A DNA stretch of 58,510 nt from a virus (IMGVR_UViG_3300049479_000276:1-58510), one strand, 5' to 3'. Shown: positions 48,631-56,371, counted from the stretch's first letter. Numbers and translations: made by a program. Notes: generated from the sequence alone by a model not told the origin.

Positions 48631-48646
48631 GCAAGTACCTACGGAA

Positions 48647-49411
48647 TCATTTCTGATTCTTCTTGCTATACCCTACAAACTTGCCTTCTTTCTTGCGTTG
48701 TGTGATAGCAGCCATGGCATCGGACCCAGCACGTTGGGATCCATGGACTAGGAGTGCAAACGGTTTGTCTCCCAAACAATGGCTGTCGTCATGGTCAATG
48801 GATAGCCCACGATCTGCTGCTTCCTCTTCTGTGTATACCACATGAGCAACCCGCCGGTACACCTCAGGATACTTGTCGATCAAGTAGTCAAGCGTACCAC
48901 CGTGCGATGCAGTGAGATAAAAGTTGCCAGGAATCATGTCGCGCAAGTTGTACCACATACCAAGAGACTTGGTATAGGCATAGAACTTTTGTTGCGGCCG
49001 ACCTTGGGCAACCATGATCCAAGCCTTCATGTAGTTCTCGGTCCAGAAATCACCAGACTCATGGATGCGAATCAGATCTTTGGCAGGCTGCATCAAGAGC
49101 GATAGGTCAATCAGATCACGCAATAGCATAGCCTGGTTCCCATTCATGTGAATGGTTTCACGTAGTAGATCCCAGTTGTGCCAGCGTGCTTCCCGTACGG
49201 TGGGACGTGTCTCCGCCATGGCAGCAAAGCAACGGTAGTCCTGTGTTGCCGTCACGCCTGTGTACTGAGGCAAGTCAGTGATCTGACCTGTGGTGCGGTC
49301 AGCAAAAGTCTTGCATACACCAGCATGAGGGCATGCGTACCCAGCAGGCAGATTGAAGATAAGGCGGTTCTTGAGCTTGCCGTTGCCGGTGGAAAACTTG
49401 AGGAGTTTCAT
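48647..49411 (-). CDS. GP88-family-like protein
   Basis: 254 residues. FNLPAGYACPHAGVCKTFAD and later DYRCFAAMAETRP give the spaced Cys pattern of the phage Gene 88 family, followed by RIHESGDFWTENYMKAWIMV. Function of the family is unknown; the Cys set could bind metal. Positioned among replication genes, with a family A pseudoknot 36 nt before its ATG. Confidence 0.75.
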   Translation of the reverse strand: MKLLKFSTGNGKLKNRLIFNLPAGYACPHAGVCKTFADRTTGQITDLPQYTGVTATQDYRCFAAMAETRPTVREARWHNWDLLRETIHMNGNQAMLLRDLIDLSLLMQPAKDLIRIHESGDFWTENYMKAWIMVAQGRPQQKFYAYTKSLGMWYNLRDMIPGNFYLTASHGGTLDYLIDKYPEVYRRVAHVVYTEEEAADRGLSIDHDDSHCLGDKPFALLVHGSQRAGSDAMAAITQRKKEGKFVGYSKKNQK

Positions 49412-49447
49412 GGTGTTGAGTTGAGCTGAATAATAAGAAAAACTAAT

Positions 49448-49474
49448 GAGTAGTTTAAGGACGTGCTCAGGTCC
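49448..49474 (-). promoter_or_regulatory. Family A pseudoknot, copy 5 (GP88-like leader)
   Basis: 27 nt: stem 1 GGAC/GTCC (changed on both sides relative to CGTC/GACG), stem 2 GAGCA with TACTC (one mismatch), TTAAAC between. 36 nt before ATG 49411. Confidence 0.55.
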
Positions 49475-49490
49475 ATCTTCCCGATCGGGA

Positions 49491-49787
49491 TTACTCTACT
49501 TGAGCAGAGCCCTTGAACTTTTCTCTGGATAAACGCAAAACAATTTGGTCACCAGAGTCTGGGGTATCATCTGGTCCTTGGTGGACCAGGATCTCCCATA
49601 TGTTTTGGTTGATCTTCATGATTGAATTACAATAACGAATCATCAAGAGTTCTTTGTCTTGCCCTGGCCTATAAGACAAGACTTTTTTGTGAATGCCAAG
49701 CGGTTCGTCTTCATTGTCTTTGGTGTAGGAGGCAACCCAATAGGAAGCTGTCTTTGTTTGTTGTTGAGTTAAACTAAATCCTTTCAT
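49491..49787 (-). CDS. Unknown protein
   Basis: 98 residues from ATG 49787, one nt after the stop of the upstream gene. Soluble; WVASYTKDNEDEPLGIHKK and a basic/acidic mix. No domain recognised. Confidence 0.65.
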   Translation of the reverse strand: MKGFSLTQQQTKTASYWVASYTKDNEDEPLGIHKKVLSYRPGQDKELLMIRYCNSIMKINQNIWEILVHQGPDDTPDSGDQIVLRLSREKFKGSAQVE

Positions 49788-49788
49788 T

Positions 49789-50052
49789 TCAGATGATAGA
49801 CAAACACCCGTTTTGATCAAGTCCAACAGTTACATACTCAATCCATTCAGTAGATACGTTCCTGCTAGCGTTTTTAAACTCTTGCGTTTCTTTTTCAGGA
49901 TGCTTTGGAAGATATTCCATGGTTTCTAGATCTAAGTAATTACACTCAGCTTCGCCGAGGTAATAAGTATTGATTGCTTTTCGAGCTTCTTGTTGTTGTT
50001 CAAAGCTTAAACAAAAAGTCACAGGGATTTTAAAAGAGGCAAGCATGTTCAT
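49789..50052 (-). CDS. Unknown protein
   Basis: 87 residues starting after ACAACACC with no Shine-Dalgarno. FEQQQEARKAINTYYLGEAE helix and a beta C-terminus. Coupled to the next gene. Function unknown. Confidence 0.65.
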   Translation of the reverse strand: MNMLASFKIPVTFCLSFEQQQEARKAINTYYLGEAECNYLDLETMEYLPKHPEKETQEFKNASRNVSTEWIEYVTVGLDQNGCLSII

Positions 50053-50128
50053 GGTGTTGTGTTACATGGTGAACGACATCATATACATCAATCGTCATAT
50101 ACTTTCCGTATCAATAGATACAGAACTC

Positions 50129-50281
50129 ATGACGTTAACGTATCGTGGTTGCAAATACAACCAAGAGGATCAGGCCAAAAAGGACAGAGCATGGTGGAAC
50201 TTAGCACACCGTCCATGGCTTTGCCTGACCTACCGTAACATTTGCTACTTTCCTTACGTCACTGGAGGACAAATCAAATGA
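50129..50281 (+). CDS. DUF4278-like small protein
   Basis: 50 residues from ATG 50129. MTLTYRGCKYN and a second CLTYRNICYFPY match DUF4278, a short domain common in cyanobacteria and their phages, with unknown function. The frame extends upstream but composition there is poor. It overlaps the next gene by ATGA. Rightward pair inside the leftward block. Confidence 0.75.
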   Translation: MTLTYRGCKYNQEDQAKKDRAWWNLAHRPWLCLTYRNICYFPYVTGGQIK

Positions 50282-50394
50282 ACAAGGCACTGATCGTCTA
50301 CCTGGTGGACAAACGGAAAAAGCTGGCACGCAAGGATGTGGAGTCCAAGCATGCCACCACTGAATTAAAAAAACAAAGCGCCGCGACCTTCTGA
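50278..50394 (+). CDS. Tiny basic protein coupled to the DUF4278-like gene
   Basis: 38 residues, MNKALIVYLVDKRKKLARKD, with a basic helix. ATGA overlap with the previous gene and ends 19 nt before the end of thyX on the other strand. Confidence 0.55.
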   Translation: MNKALIVYLVDKRKKLARKDVESKHATTELKKQSAATF

Positions 50395-50413
50395 TCGCCA
50401 CTTATTTAATTCA

Positions 50414-51064
50414 TCAGTTTTCTGCAAAGGCTGCTTCTCCGATGATGGGGAATTCTTTGCAGAAGATTCTTTTGATTGCTTCTGCAATTTCTCTGTGTTC
50501 GAGTTGGGTACTTGGGTCACAACGAACTTGTAGGTAATGGATGAATGAACGCAAGGTTCCGTTCATGTAAAGACGGGTGGGTGCAGCAAGAGGCAACACA
50601 AAACGCGCTGACTCTTTTGCAATGCCCTCGCTGATCATCTCTTGGTACAGATGCTTGGAATCTTCCAAGATTGTAGACATCCGTCTGTAGTAGTGAGCAA
50701 GCTTCTCACCGCCCAAGCGTTCTTTTAAATCATCGTTGGAGTTCTGTCTGTTCTTGTAGTCTTGACTACGCAGATGCGGCAGAGTAATGCTGCCTACATC
50801 AGAGACATCAGCATAACGCTGACTGAATTCCTGGAACGAGAAGGAGCGATGCCTAAGGATCTGTGGTGAGATTGCACGTGTTGTGTTGATTTCAACACAC
50901 ATGTTGGCCATCTCGTACGGCGACCAGTGCTGATGCTTAATCAGATAACGCAACAACTTGGGCGCAGTGTCCATGTTGTCTTGGTTCTTTGGTGCAGAGA
51001 CGCGTGCCATGCGCGTGATCATCTCCTCTGCATTGGGCGTTGCCCAAACAAGTTGTACATTCAT
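50414..51064 (-). CDS. thyX: FAD-dependent thymidylate synthase
   Basis: 216 residues. RHRSFSFQEFSQRY is the ThyX motif RHRxxSxxxxSxR that binds dUMP and FAD; LPLAAPTRLYMNGTLRSF and LQVRCDPSTQLEHREIA complete the fold. It makes dTMP from dUMP with methylenetetrahydrofolate, working with Dcd. Start at 51064 forms ATGA overlap with the upstream membrane gene. Cyanophages commonly carry thyX. Confidence 0.95.
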   Translation of the reverse strand: MNVQLVWATPNAEEMITRMARVSAPKNQDNMDTAPKLLRYLIKHQHWSPYEMANMCVEINTTRAISPQILRHRSFSFQEFSQRYADVSDVGSITLPHLRSQDYKNRQNSNDDLKERLGGEKLAHYYRRMSTILEDSKHLYQEMISEGIAKESARFVLPLAAPTRLYMNGTLRSFIHYLQVRCDPSTQLEHREIAEAIKRIFCKEFPIIGEAAFAEN

Positions 51065-51264
51065 GAGCACTTAAAAAGGTAATGCCAACGTTGTGTTGTG
51101 TCAGTGTATCTGATCACATCACAGTTTTCATACTTGTCAACCACTTGAAACTTAGGTTGAGGTTTTGAGTCTTCTGTCATAAAGATTCCAAAAAACAATA
51201 GTGTAAATATTGATGCAATTAGCAGTGATGCTATAAAGTACTGCGAACGTTCCAATGGCGTCAT
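51061..51264 (-). CDS. Small membrane protein coupled to thyX
   Basis: 67 residues. One transmembrane helix near the N-terminus (FIASLLIASIFTLLFFGIFM), then a polar domain KYENCDVIRYTDTTQRWHYL. I recall the CDVxRYT pattern in small cyanophage proteins. ATGA overlaps on both sides. Confidence 0.7.
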   Translation of the reverse strand: MTPLERSQYFIASLLIASIFTLLFFGIFMTEDSKPQPKFQVVDKYENCDVIRYTDTTQRWHYLFKCS

Positions 51265-51560
51265 TCTCCTGGTACCAAGGTGTTCATTGATAGCTTATCA
51301 AGTTCTGATATAGGGCAGATACGCATCTTGGCATGTTCAGTAGGTGTCTTGAGATTATCCCACTGGATCACAAGAACTTTCATCTTGCGATTACTGTTGA
51401 GTAGCTTGGTCTTGATGTCAACTACTGTGCCATACCGCTGCTTGCGGTATTGAGCTATACGTTGACGAACATCAGCATGCCGCGTGTAGATGCCATGGGT
51501 CTTAGGACGTTCTGCTACGCGATCACCAATGGCGTAACGGTATTGAGGCTTGTTTGTCAT
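51261..51560 (-). CDS. Conserved cyanophage-type basic protein
   Basis: 99 residues. RYAIGDRVAERPKTHGI, RYGTVVDIKTK and VIQWDNLKTPTEHAKMRICP look like a small beta-barrel (SH3/KOW-like) module. Similar proteins occur in cyanophages from memory. Overlaps neighbours by 4 nt. Confidence 0.7.
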   Translation of the reverse strand: MTNKPQYRYAIGDRVAERPKTHGIYTRHADVRQRIAQYRKQRYGTVVDIKTKLLNSNRKMKVLVIQWDNLKTPTEHAKMRICPISELDKLSMNTLVPGE

Positions 51561-51895
51561 TTGATGTTGCAGTAGGTTTTGTAATTGATGATCCTTGAGA
51601 TAGTACTACGATTCTGTTTGAACCGTATTGCTAGTTGTCCATTGCTTAATCCATCTTGATGTAACCGACGAATCGTTAAGACATCATTAACAGTCAGTGT
51701 TGAGTTGGGGCTTTCACATCCACGTAGTGGAGTGAAGTCCAAAGGCATGACTGGTTTTGATACCTCGTACCGTTCAACAGTACGAAACTTGCAGCCACAA
51801 TCAAGACATCTGCAATAGCGTTTGATTACATCATTAGCACGTTGATCTGTTGAAGTGACGCGTGTGTTCTTGCTGTTGCATGAACGACATTTCAT
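51557..51895 (-). CDS. Zinc-ribbon plus helix-turn-helix protein
   Basis: 112 residues. Residues 3-45 (CRSCNSKNTRV, then YCRCLDCGCKFRTVERYE) form a NrdR-like zinc ribbon. Residues about 68-108 (VNDVLTIRRLHQDGLSNGQL, AIRFKQNRSTISRIINYKTY) form a resolvase-type helix-turn-helix. A phage transcription factor is likely. Overlaps on both sides. Confidence 0.75.
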   Translation of the reverse strand: MKCRSCNSKNTRVTSTDQRANDVIKRYCRCLDCGCKFRTVERYEVSKPVMPLDFTPLRGCESPNSTLTVNDVLTIRRLHQDGLSNGQLAIRFKQNRSTISRIINYKTYCNIK

Positions 51896-52200
51896 TCTTC
51901 AATAAAACGTTGAAGTTCTGCTGAGTTAAGTAGTTCAAGACAATTGATTGCACCCATAATTTTGAATGCATCAATGATCAATTCATGTTGTTTGTCAGGG
52001 AGTTGGTAGAAATCAAATAGACATTGCTCTGCTTGATCGAAGTCATCATAGCTACCCGTCAGCCGCTCGATTACAGAGCCAGGCATGTTATCAACTAAAG
52101 CTGTAACAATCACCTGTCTCACATGAGTCCAAGCTTGTTCTGGTATGAGTGCAATGGTTTTGTCAACAAGATCAAGATCAATGGATTGAGTTTCTGTCAT
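51892..52200 (-). CDS. Unknown helical acidic protein
   Basis: 102 residues, helical. First of a leftward ATGA-linked chain down to thyX (52200 to 50414). No motif recognised. Confidence 0.65.
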   Translation of the reverse strand: MTETQSIDLDLVDKTIALIPEQAWTHVRQVIVTALVDNMPGSVIERLTGSYDDFDQAEQCLFDFYQLPDKQHELIIDAFKIMGAINCLELLNSAELQRFIEE

Positions 52201-52209
52201 AGAGAAAGA

Positions 52210-52227
52210 CCCCTGCTTGCGCAGGGG
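52210..52227 (-). terminator. Terminator-like hairpin
   Basis: CCCCTGC / GCAGGGG with a 4-nt loop followed on the minus strand by TCTTTCTC. Placed between the gene at 52248 and the chain starting at 52200. Confidence 0.65.
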
Positions 52228-52247
52228 CCGAACATTCCGCTAGCAGT

Positions 52248-52613
52248 TTAGGCTGCTTGGGCTTCAGTGTCTACCACCTGGTCCAACAGGCCGGACTCCT
52301 TGAGGCGATCCAGCATGTTGACCATAAGCGTGGCATGAGCTTGTGTCTGTTCCATAAATGCCCTGGCACGATCAGCACTCATGGTGTGTACCCGACCACA
52401 AGGCTCGATGTACTGCCATGACCCATCGGGTTGCGGCTGACCTTGTTCGATGGCAAGCTTCTCGGAGTTGTACTGATAACGCAGCTCAATGTTATGGTAA
52501 TCCCTGAGACCATTCTTATCAGTCCATGTAGCACCAAGGTTGTAGCGTTGATCTTCATCGCTAAATGCATGCAGTTCAGGGATGAGATGTTTGAAGGCAG
52601 CAAAGATTTGCAT
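52248..52613 (-). CDS. Unknown protein
   Basis: 121 residues; ATG after AAACAACACT without Shine-Dalgarno. IFAAFKHLIPELHAFSDED at the N-terminus and a helical C-terminal half (FMEQTQAHATLMVNMLDRLK). No family recognised. It lies directly after tRNA-Leu. Confidence 0.65.
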   Translation of the reverse strand: MQIFAAFKHLIPELHAFSDEDQRYNLGATWTDKNGLRDYHNIELRYQYNSEKLAIEQGQPQPDGSWQYIEPCGRVHTMSADRARAFMEQTQAHATLMVNMLDRLKESGLLDQVVDTEAQAA

Positions 52614-52636
52614 AGTGTTGTTTAAGGTTGGGTTGG

Positions 52637-52719
52637 TACAGACAGAGAGACTTGAACTCTCACGGCCAATGGCCTACGGATTTTAAGTCCGTTGCGTCTA
52701 CCTATTCCGCCATGTCTGC
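52637..52719 (-). tRNA. trnL-UAA: tRNA-Leu (UAA)
   Basis: 83-nt cloverleaf with a long variable arm: acceptor GCAGACA / TGTCTGT, anticodon loop CTTAAAA (anticodon TAA), T-arm GAGAG-TTCAAGT-CTCTC. An encoded CCA follows at 52636-52634. The 5' 18 nt overlap the end of the upstream CDS. Confidence 0.95.
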
Positions 52720-52929
52720 ATCACTTGGACTTACGCTTACGTCAATTGACGCATGCTGCCAAGTGTGGTCTTGAGGTAGGACTTCCATTCCGTAAGTCCA
52801 GCTATCATAGTCATCCTCATTACGAGGATCTTCTTCAATCAAGATGTACTGCGGTGAGTTGTCATGAATGTACTCACCAATGTTGGCCATGGCCATGGCA
52901 AGTAGTTGGTCATCGGTGTAGTCAGTCAT
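52702..52929 (-). CDS. Acidic protein whose 3' end overlaps tRNA-Leu
   Basis: 75 residues, acidic (EEDPRNEDDYDSWTYGMEVL). The last six codons lie in the tRNA acceptor/D-arm, and the preceding 44 nt contain a family B RNA element, so the C-terminus may be constrained by RNA structure. Real gene likely, function unknown. Confidence 0.55.
   Translation of the reverse strand: MTDYTDDQLLAMAMANIGEYIHDNSPQYILIEEDPRNEDDYDSWTYGMEVLPQDHTWQHASIDVSVSPSDADMAE
52722..52765 (-). promoter_or_regulatory. Family B RNA element, copy 4 (just before tRNA-Leu)
   Basis: Outer helix CACTTGG / CCAAGTG, inner palindrome CGTCAATTGACG, with CA on one side and GTAAGT on the other of the internal loop (minus-strand reading). 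It ends 2 nt before the tRNA 5' end. Confidence 0.5.
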
Positions 52930-52980
52930 GGGTAGAAACCAGCCCTAGTATCGAGGCTAAGGCTGGTAAGCCGTGCGGAC

Positions 52981-54720
52981 TCAGCTACATGCTAGCTGTT
53001 TCTCGCGTTGTTGCAAGACCTCACGGAAAGCTTCTGTGTAAGCTTCACGTTGCTCTTCAGTGAGCCGCTGGTTAGCGACACCAGCGATCTGCTTGACAGA
53101 CATCAGGCCCATGTCAACCACCAGTTGAATGGTGAATGTGGGCTTACCATCAATCATGCATAGCACGATGAAGTGCTTACGCTTCTTGATGTCATCGGCA
53201 TAGTGTGATGCGGAGCCGACGCAGTTGCGTACGGCCTGACCCCACATAGCCAACTGATGTGTGTCAACAGGCTGGAAGAATGACCAGGTCTCACCATTGC
53301 GTGTAACCCTGATGGGTTCAGGGAATAAATCTTGACGCAATGATTCGTTGGGATTCTGGATCTTCCAGGACTCAGCTTGTACATAGTCGTGGAACTCATT
53401 GATGCGCCAACGCTTGGGAGGTGTTAGTTCTCCTTTGTGCTTGAGGATACGGATTGCCATGGAGAATGTGTCATTCAAATGAGGGAATGAATAACGCGCA
53501 TAGCCAACATCAGAATCTGTCCATATGCGCAAGCGGTCTGCCGTATCGTTTTCTTCAACATGTTTACGCATCATTTTGAAGAGTGATGCAACAGGCATAT
53601 GCTCACGCAACCAACTAATCAATATATCTTCGTTAGCATCAATACTGCGCACACGAACTTGATGAAGCTTAATAAAAAGAAGTTCGTTGTAATAAGTCTG
53701 GTAATAATCAAGCGGGCAATCAGGCCAGATGTTGTTAATCCAATCGATAGCATTAATAACCTGGAGGAAAGTATTCCAAGCTTGCTTAATTGGTTTCTGG
53801 TGATGGTTATTTGGATCGTTGTATTTTGTTATGCATTGATCAAGATTTGCTTGCAGAAGCTTCTTGATTGCAGGCTTGGCAATGATGTGAGCGATAGATG
53901 TCAATGTGCAGTAAATACTAGATGTCATTGTTGATCTGACATTAAACTCTTCTGCTGCTGCAACAAGTGCATCTACAGTAAAGCCATGCTTGGGATCAAT
54001 GAACTCAGACATCTGCCTTGGTAGTTCAATTACATCAAAGATATTTTTGCAACGAATGCGATCGAATAATCCACGGGAATCTTCCCACGTAGGAATGTTT
54101 TCACGTAGGCTTTTCTCAAATGCTTCTACAGCATTGTCTCTGATTTGATAACCTTTCTGGCAATAAAGATTTGATGCACGCCACTGGTAGCTACGGAACC
54201 CATATTCATCTTTAGTCTTGATATCTTCTTCTGTGATGTTCATGGAATAAGTAAAGATTTGGACACCACGCGTACCTTCGTGCTCGATGCACTTATCTTT
54301 GCTGGTCCAGATATGATGCGGTGCAGTCTTAGCAGCAGCCGCTGTGTTCTTGAATGCGTAGGCATGGCCATACACATACTCATTTGCTTGCTGCTTAGGA
54401 GGCAGCCATGCTGCGTACCACACCTGTTCGTAATGGTAGAGTATGGCAATAACTTTGAGACGAGCCTGCGGAGTTGCTACATCCACAGGCGTAGTAAACA
54501 CACGGTAACGATCAGGTGCTTTTTGCTGGTTGATGTGATCAATCGCAGCTTGCTGGTCTGACTCACGCACCACGTTGTGTGGGATGAGATGAGGGATGTC
54601 ACCCAGTGGATACTTAGACTTCTTAGTAGTTGTGGGCTTAGCTTTTTGAGCCAGCACTTTCAGTGTTGGATCGTAGGCAAGCAGTTCGGTTTGAAGGTTG
54701 GAAGGTAAAGCAAATTGCAT
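52981..54720 (-). CDS. PcfJ-like protein
   Basis: 579 residues. The C-terminal 110 residues hold HQLAMWGQAVRNCVGSASHY, FIVLCMIDGKPTFTIQLV and MSVKQIAGVANQRL: the PcfJ domain pattern with the conserved Cys-Val-Gly and Lys-Gln. PcfJ proteins are linked to conjugative plasmids and mobile elements, function not firm. The N-terminal 450 residues are helical and unassigned. An HNH-AP2 gene is inserted at its 5' end. Confidence 0.7.
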   Translation of the reverse strand: MQFALPSNLQTELLAYDPTLKVLAQKAKPTTTKKSKYPLGDIPHLIPHNVVRESDQQAAIDHINQQKAPDRYRVFTTPVDVATPQARLKVIAILYHYEQVWYAAWLPPKQQANEYVYGHAYAFKNTAAAAKTAPHHIWTSKDKCIEHEGTRGVQIFTYSMNITEEDIKTKDEYGFRSYQWRASNLYCQKGYQIRDNAVEAFEKSLRENIPTWEDSRGLFDRIRCKNIFDVIELPRQMSEFIDPKHGFTVDALVAAAEEFNVRSTMTSSIYCTLTSIAHIIAKPAIKKLLQANLDQCITKYNDPNNHHQKPIKQAWNTFLQVINAIDWINNIWPDCPLDYYQTYYNELLFIKLHQVRVRSIDANEDILISWLREHMPVASLFKMMRKHVEENDTADRLRIWTDSDVGYARYSFPHLNDTFSMAIRILKHKGELTPPKRWRINEFHDYVQAESWKIQNPNESLRQDLFPEPIRVTRNGETWSFFQPVDTHQLAMWGQAVRNCVGSASHYADDIKKRKHFIVLCMIDGKPTFTIQLVVDMGLMSVKQIAGVANQRLTEEQREAYTEAFREVLQQREKQLACS

Positions 54721-54721
54721 G
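54713..54721 (-). repeat. Direct repeat CATGCAAT, inner copy (PcfJ-like start)
   Basis: CATGCAAT at the start of the PcfJ-like gene; the same 8 nt occur at about 55264-55271 in the leader, one on each side of the HNH-AP2 gene. Confidence 0.55.
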
Positions 54722-54722
54722 A

Positions 54723-55265
54723 TTAGTCTTGGGTTAAATTGATTTGATTGAGGCGAGCAAACTCACCAAAGTGTAACAAAGCAGCTTGGTTATAAGCCAA
54801 GGCTGCTTCTTCTTGTGTTGCGTACACACCAATGTGTTTGAATTGTTTATCAACACGAATGGATGCACGCCATCGACCAGTCGCTTTAATTAAACAGACA
54901 CCTTTGTAAATGCTGCTTGTGTTTTTGCGACCGTTACGATTATGTGAGTTTTGTAATTTAGTAGCCAATCGCAATGGTTTGTTGTTGTCTTTGTCATTGT
55001 GTATATGATCTACAAACATATCCCCTGGATCGGAGCCATGTTGTAGTGCATACACAATTCGATGAGCCATGTAATCCACCGCTTTACCTTGATACTTCCA
55101 GCGAACACGCCAGTAATGATCTTTAGTACGTTGAACACCTGCAACAGAGTTAGCTTTGGTCCAAGCACTTGGCGCTTTAAGCCAACGTAAACCACTAGGA
55201 GATGTTGTATCTAGATAAAACATTTGTTGCAAGTAGTCAACAGGTGGAAGTGGCCTAGGTTTCAT
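54723..55265 (-). CDS. HNH endonuclease with AP2 domain inserted before PcfJ-like gene
   Basis: 180 residues. HNH_3 part: DYMAHRIVYALQHGSDPGDM, FVDHIHNDKDNNKPLRL, then N-H-x-R. AP2 part: SSIYKGVCLIKATGRWRASI and YATQEEAALAYNQAALLHFG. It separates the pseudoknot/ACAACACC leader from PcfJ, and a two-codon ORF (ATG CAA TGA) overlaps its start. Probably a homing endonuclease. Confidence 0.85.
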   Translation of the reverse strand: MKPRPLPPVDYLQQMFYLDTTSPSGLRWLKAPSAWTKANSVAGVQRTKDHYWRVRWKYQGKAVDYMAHRIVYALQHGSDPGDMFVDHIHNDKDNNKPLRLATKLQNSHNRNGRKNTSSIYKGVCLIKATGRWRASIRVDKQFKHIGVYATQEEAALAYNQAALLHFGEFARLNQINLTQD

Positions 55266-55291
55266 TGCATGGTGTTGTGTGGTAGTTGGAA

Positions 55292-55318
55292 AGGCAGTTT
55301 AACGTCATGCCCAGGACG
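55292..55318 (-). promoter_or_regulatory. Family A pseudoknot, copy 4
   Basis: 27 nt: stem 1 CGTC/GACG, stem 2 GGGCA with TGCCT (one wobble), TTAAAC between. 21 nt before the ATG at 55270 that follows ACAACACC. Confidence 0.65.
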
Positions 55319-55323
55319 ATTGG

Positions 55324-55476
55324 TTAGTACAGTTCTTCGTACTGTTCGATGGTATATGTACCGGTCGGTGTCATAACTGGCATGCGTTTAGCAAAGCCAG
55401 TTGCCAAGTACACTCGACCCTTAGGACCACGTAGTACAAAGTACCAACGCTTGAACTCAATTGAAAAACCAATCAT
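55324..55476 (-). CDS. Small basic beta protein
   Basis: 50 residues, MIGFSIEFKRWYFVLRGPKG and TPTGTYTIEQYEELY. ATGA overlap with the upstream gene and 5 nt before the pseudoknot. Function unknown. Confidence 0.6.
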   Translation of the reverse strand: MIGFSIEFKRWYFVLRGPKGRVYLATGFAKRMPVMTPTGTYTIEQYEELY

Positions 55477-55733
55477 GAGTCTAAATCGTAGTCAGAGGTG
55501 TCAACGAGTTGCCAGTGAGGATCGAGGTCATCAAGATAGCTACAGAAGCCATCTTCGTCAAGAGGAATCGGTTCCTCTGGATCCAGTTCAATAGTTGCCT
55601 GACACAATGCAGGAGCCCATTCTTCAGGGTCAAAGCGAGTTGCCCGATAGAGCAGGCGCATGTCGTCAACAACTGCTGTAACTGTGACATGAGTGTCAGT
55701 GAATAATGTATGTTCGATTGCAAGTACTGTCAT
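55473..55733 (-). CDS. Unknown acidic protein
   Basis: 86 residues from ATG 55733, which overlaps the previous stop (TGATG). Acidic (IELDPEEPIPLDEDGF). No family recognised. Confidence 0.65.
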   Translation of the reverse strand: MTVLAIEHTLFTDTHVTVTAVVDDMRLLYRATRFDPEEWAPALCQATIELDPEEPIPLDEDGFCSYLDDLDPHWQLVDTSDYDLDS

Positions 55734-55918
55734 CAGTCTTCGTCGATGTAGGAATAAGTGGAATACTTGACAAGGCGGTACTTCATCCACAGACGTGCTG
55801 TGTCGTACTCGCCTTCAAATCGTGTTGAATCCAACACATTTGCTGCTGCTCTGCGTCGTGCGCAGGCAGCAAGGTTAATGCGATCAAACAAGTTGATGTT
55901 TTCGGTAATAGCAGACAT
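55733..55918 (-). CDS. Unknown small protein
   Basis: 61 residues; start after CAACTCAACTC, no Shine-Dalgarno. FDRINLAACARRRAAANVLD helix then YDTARLWMKYRLV. Preceded by a family B element. Confidence 0.65.
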   Translation of the reverse strand: MSAITENINLFDRINLAACARRRAAANVLDSTRFEGEYDTARLWMKYRLVKYSTYSYIDED

Positions 55919-55942
55919 GAGTTGAGTTGAGGTAGTGGACAG

Positions 55943-56004
55943 GATCTGGGACTTACACCTACGGCTTGGTCCTGGACGCGGCGTTGCTTTCAGATGCCCA
56001 GATC
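55943..56004 (-). promoter_or_regulatory. Family B RNA element, copy 3
   Basis: Outer helix GATCTGGG / CCCAGATC (8 bp perfect), CAT on one side and GGTGTAAGT on the other of the loop, with variable inner sequence. 24 nt before ATG 55918. Confidence 0.55.
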
Positions 56005-56005
56005 T

Positions 56006-56170
56006 TTAATTACTCCAGAGATCAATCTCTTCTTCTAATTCTTCTTCGGTGAGAAGACAAACAACTATATTGAGGAAACCTTCAATACATCCTGGATCTT
56101 TGTGAACAGCATTCATTATTTTTAGAATAAGGTTCTGTTCTTTTTCGTAACGCTCAAGATTAATCGTCAT
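56006..56170 (-). CDS. Unknown small acidic protein
   Basis: 54 residues, helical and acidic, with a hydrophobic middle (EGFLNIVVCLLTEEELEEEI). Starts 6 nt after the DUF4236-like stop. No motif. Confidence 0.6.
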   Translation of the reverse strand: MTINLERYEKEQNLILKIMNAVHKDPGCIEGFLNIVVCLLTEEELEEEIDLWSN

Positions 56171-56176
56171 GATTCT

Positions 56177-56371
56177 TTAGATTAGCTTAATGTTTGGTAG
56201 GCTTACGCCTGTGCCGGGGATACCAATAGTACCACGAACGCCAGACGCACGTGCGTTGAGTGTTACTTGGAATAGACCAAGCTTAATTGATTTACTGTAC
56301 GAGCGCACACCGCGCTCGGTAATGTTAAATCCTCCGATAGTTTTGTCAAAACTTACGTGTGATTTCTTCAT
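56177..56371 (-). CDS. DUF4236-like small protein
   Basis: 64 residues. SYSKSIKLGLFQVTLNARAS, then VRGTIGIPGTGVSLPN, resemble the DUF4236 pattern (KSIKIGPGVRLNxSxSG...GIPGTGLSY). Function unknown; beta-rich and basic. Confidence 0.65.
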   Translation of the reverse strand: MKKSHVSFDKTIGGFNITERGVRSYSKSIKLGLFQVTLNARASGVRGTIGIPGTGVSLPNIKLI

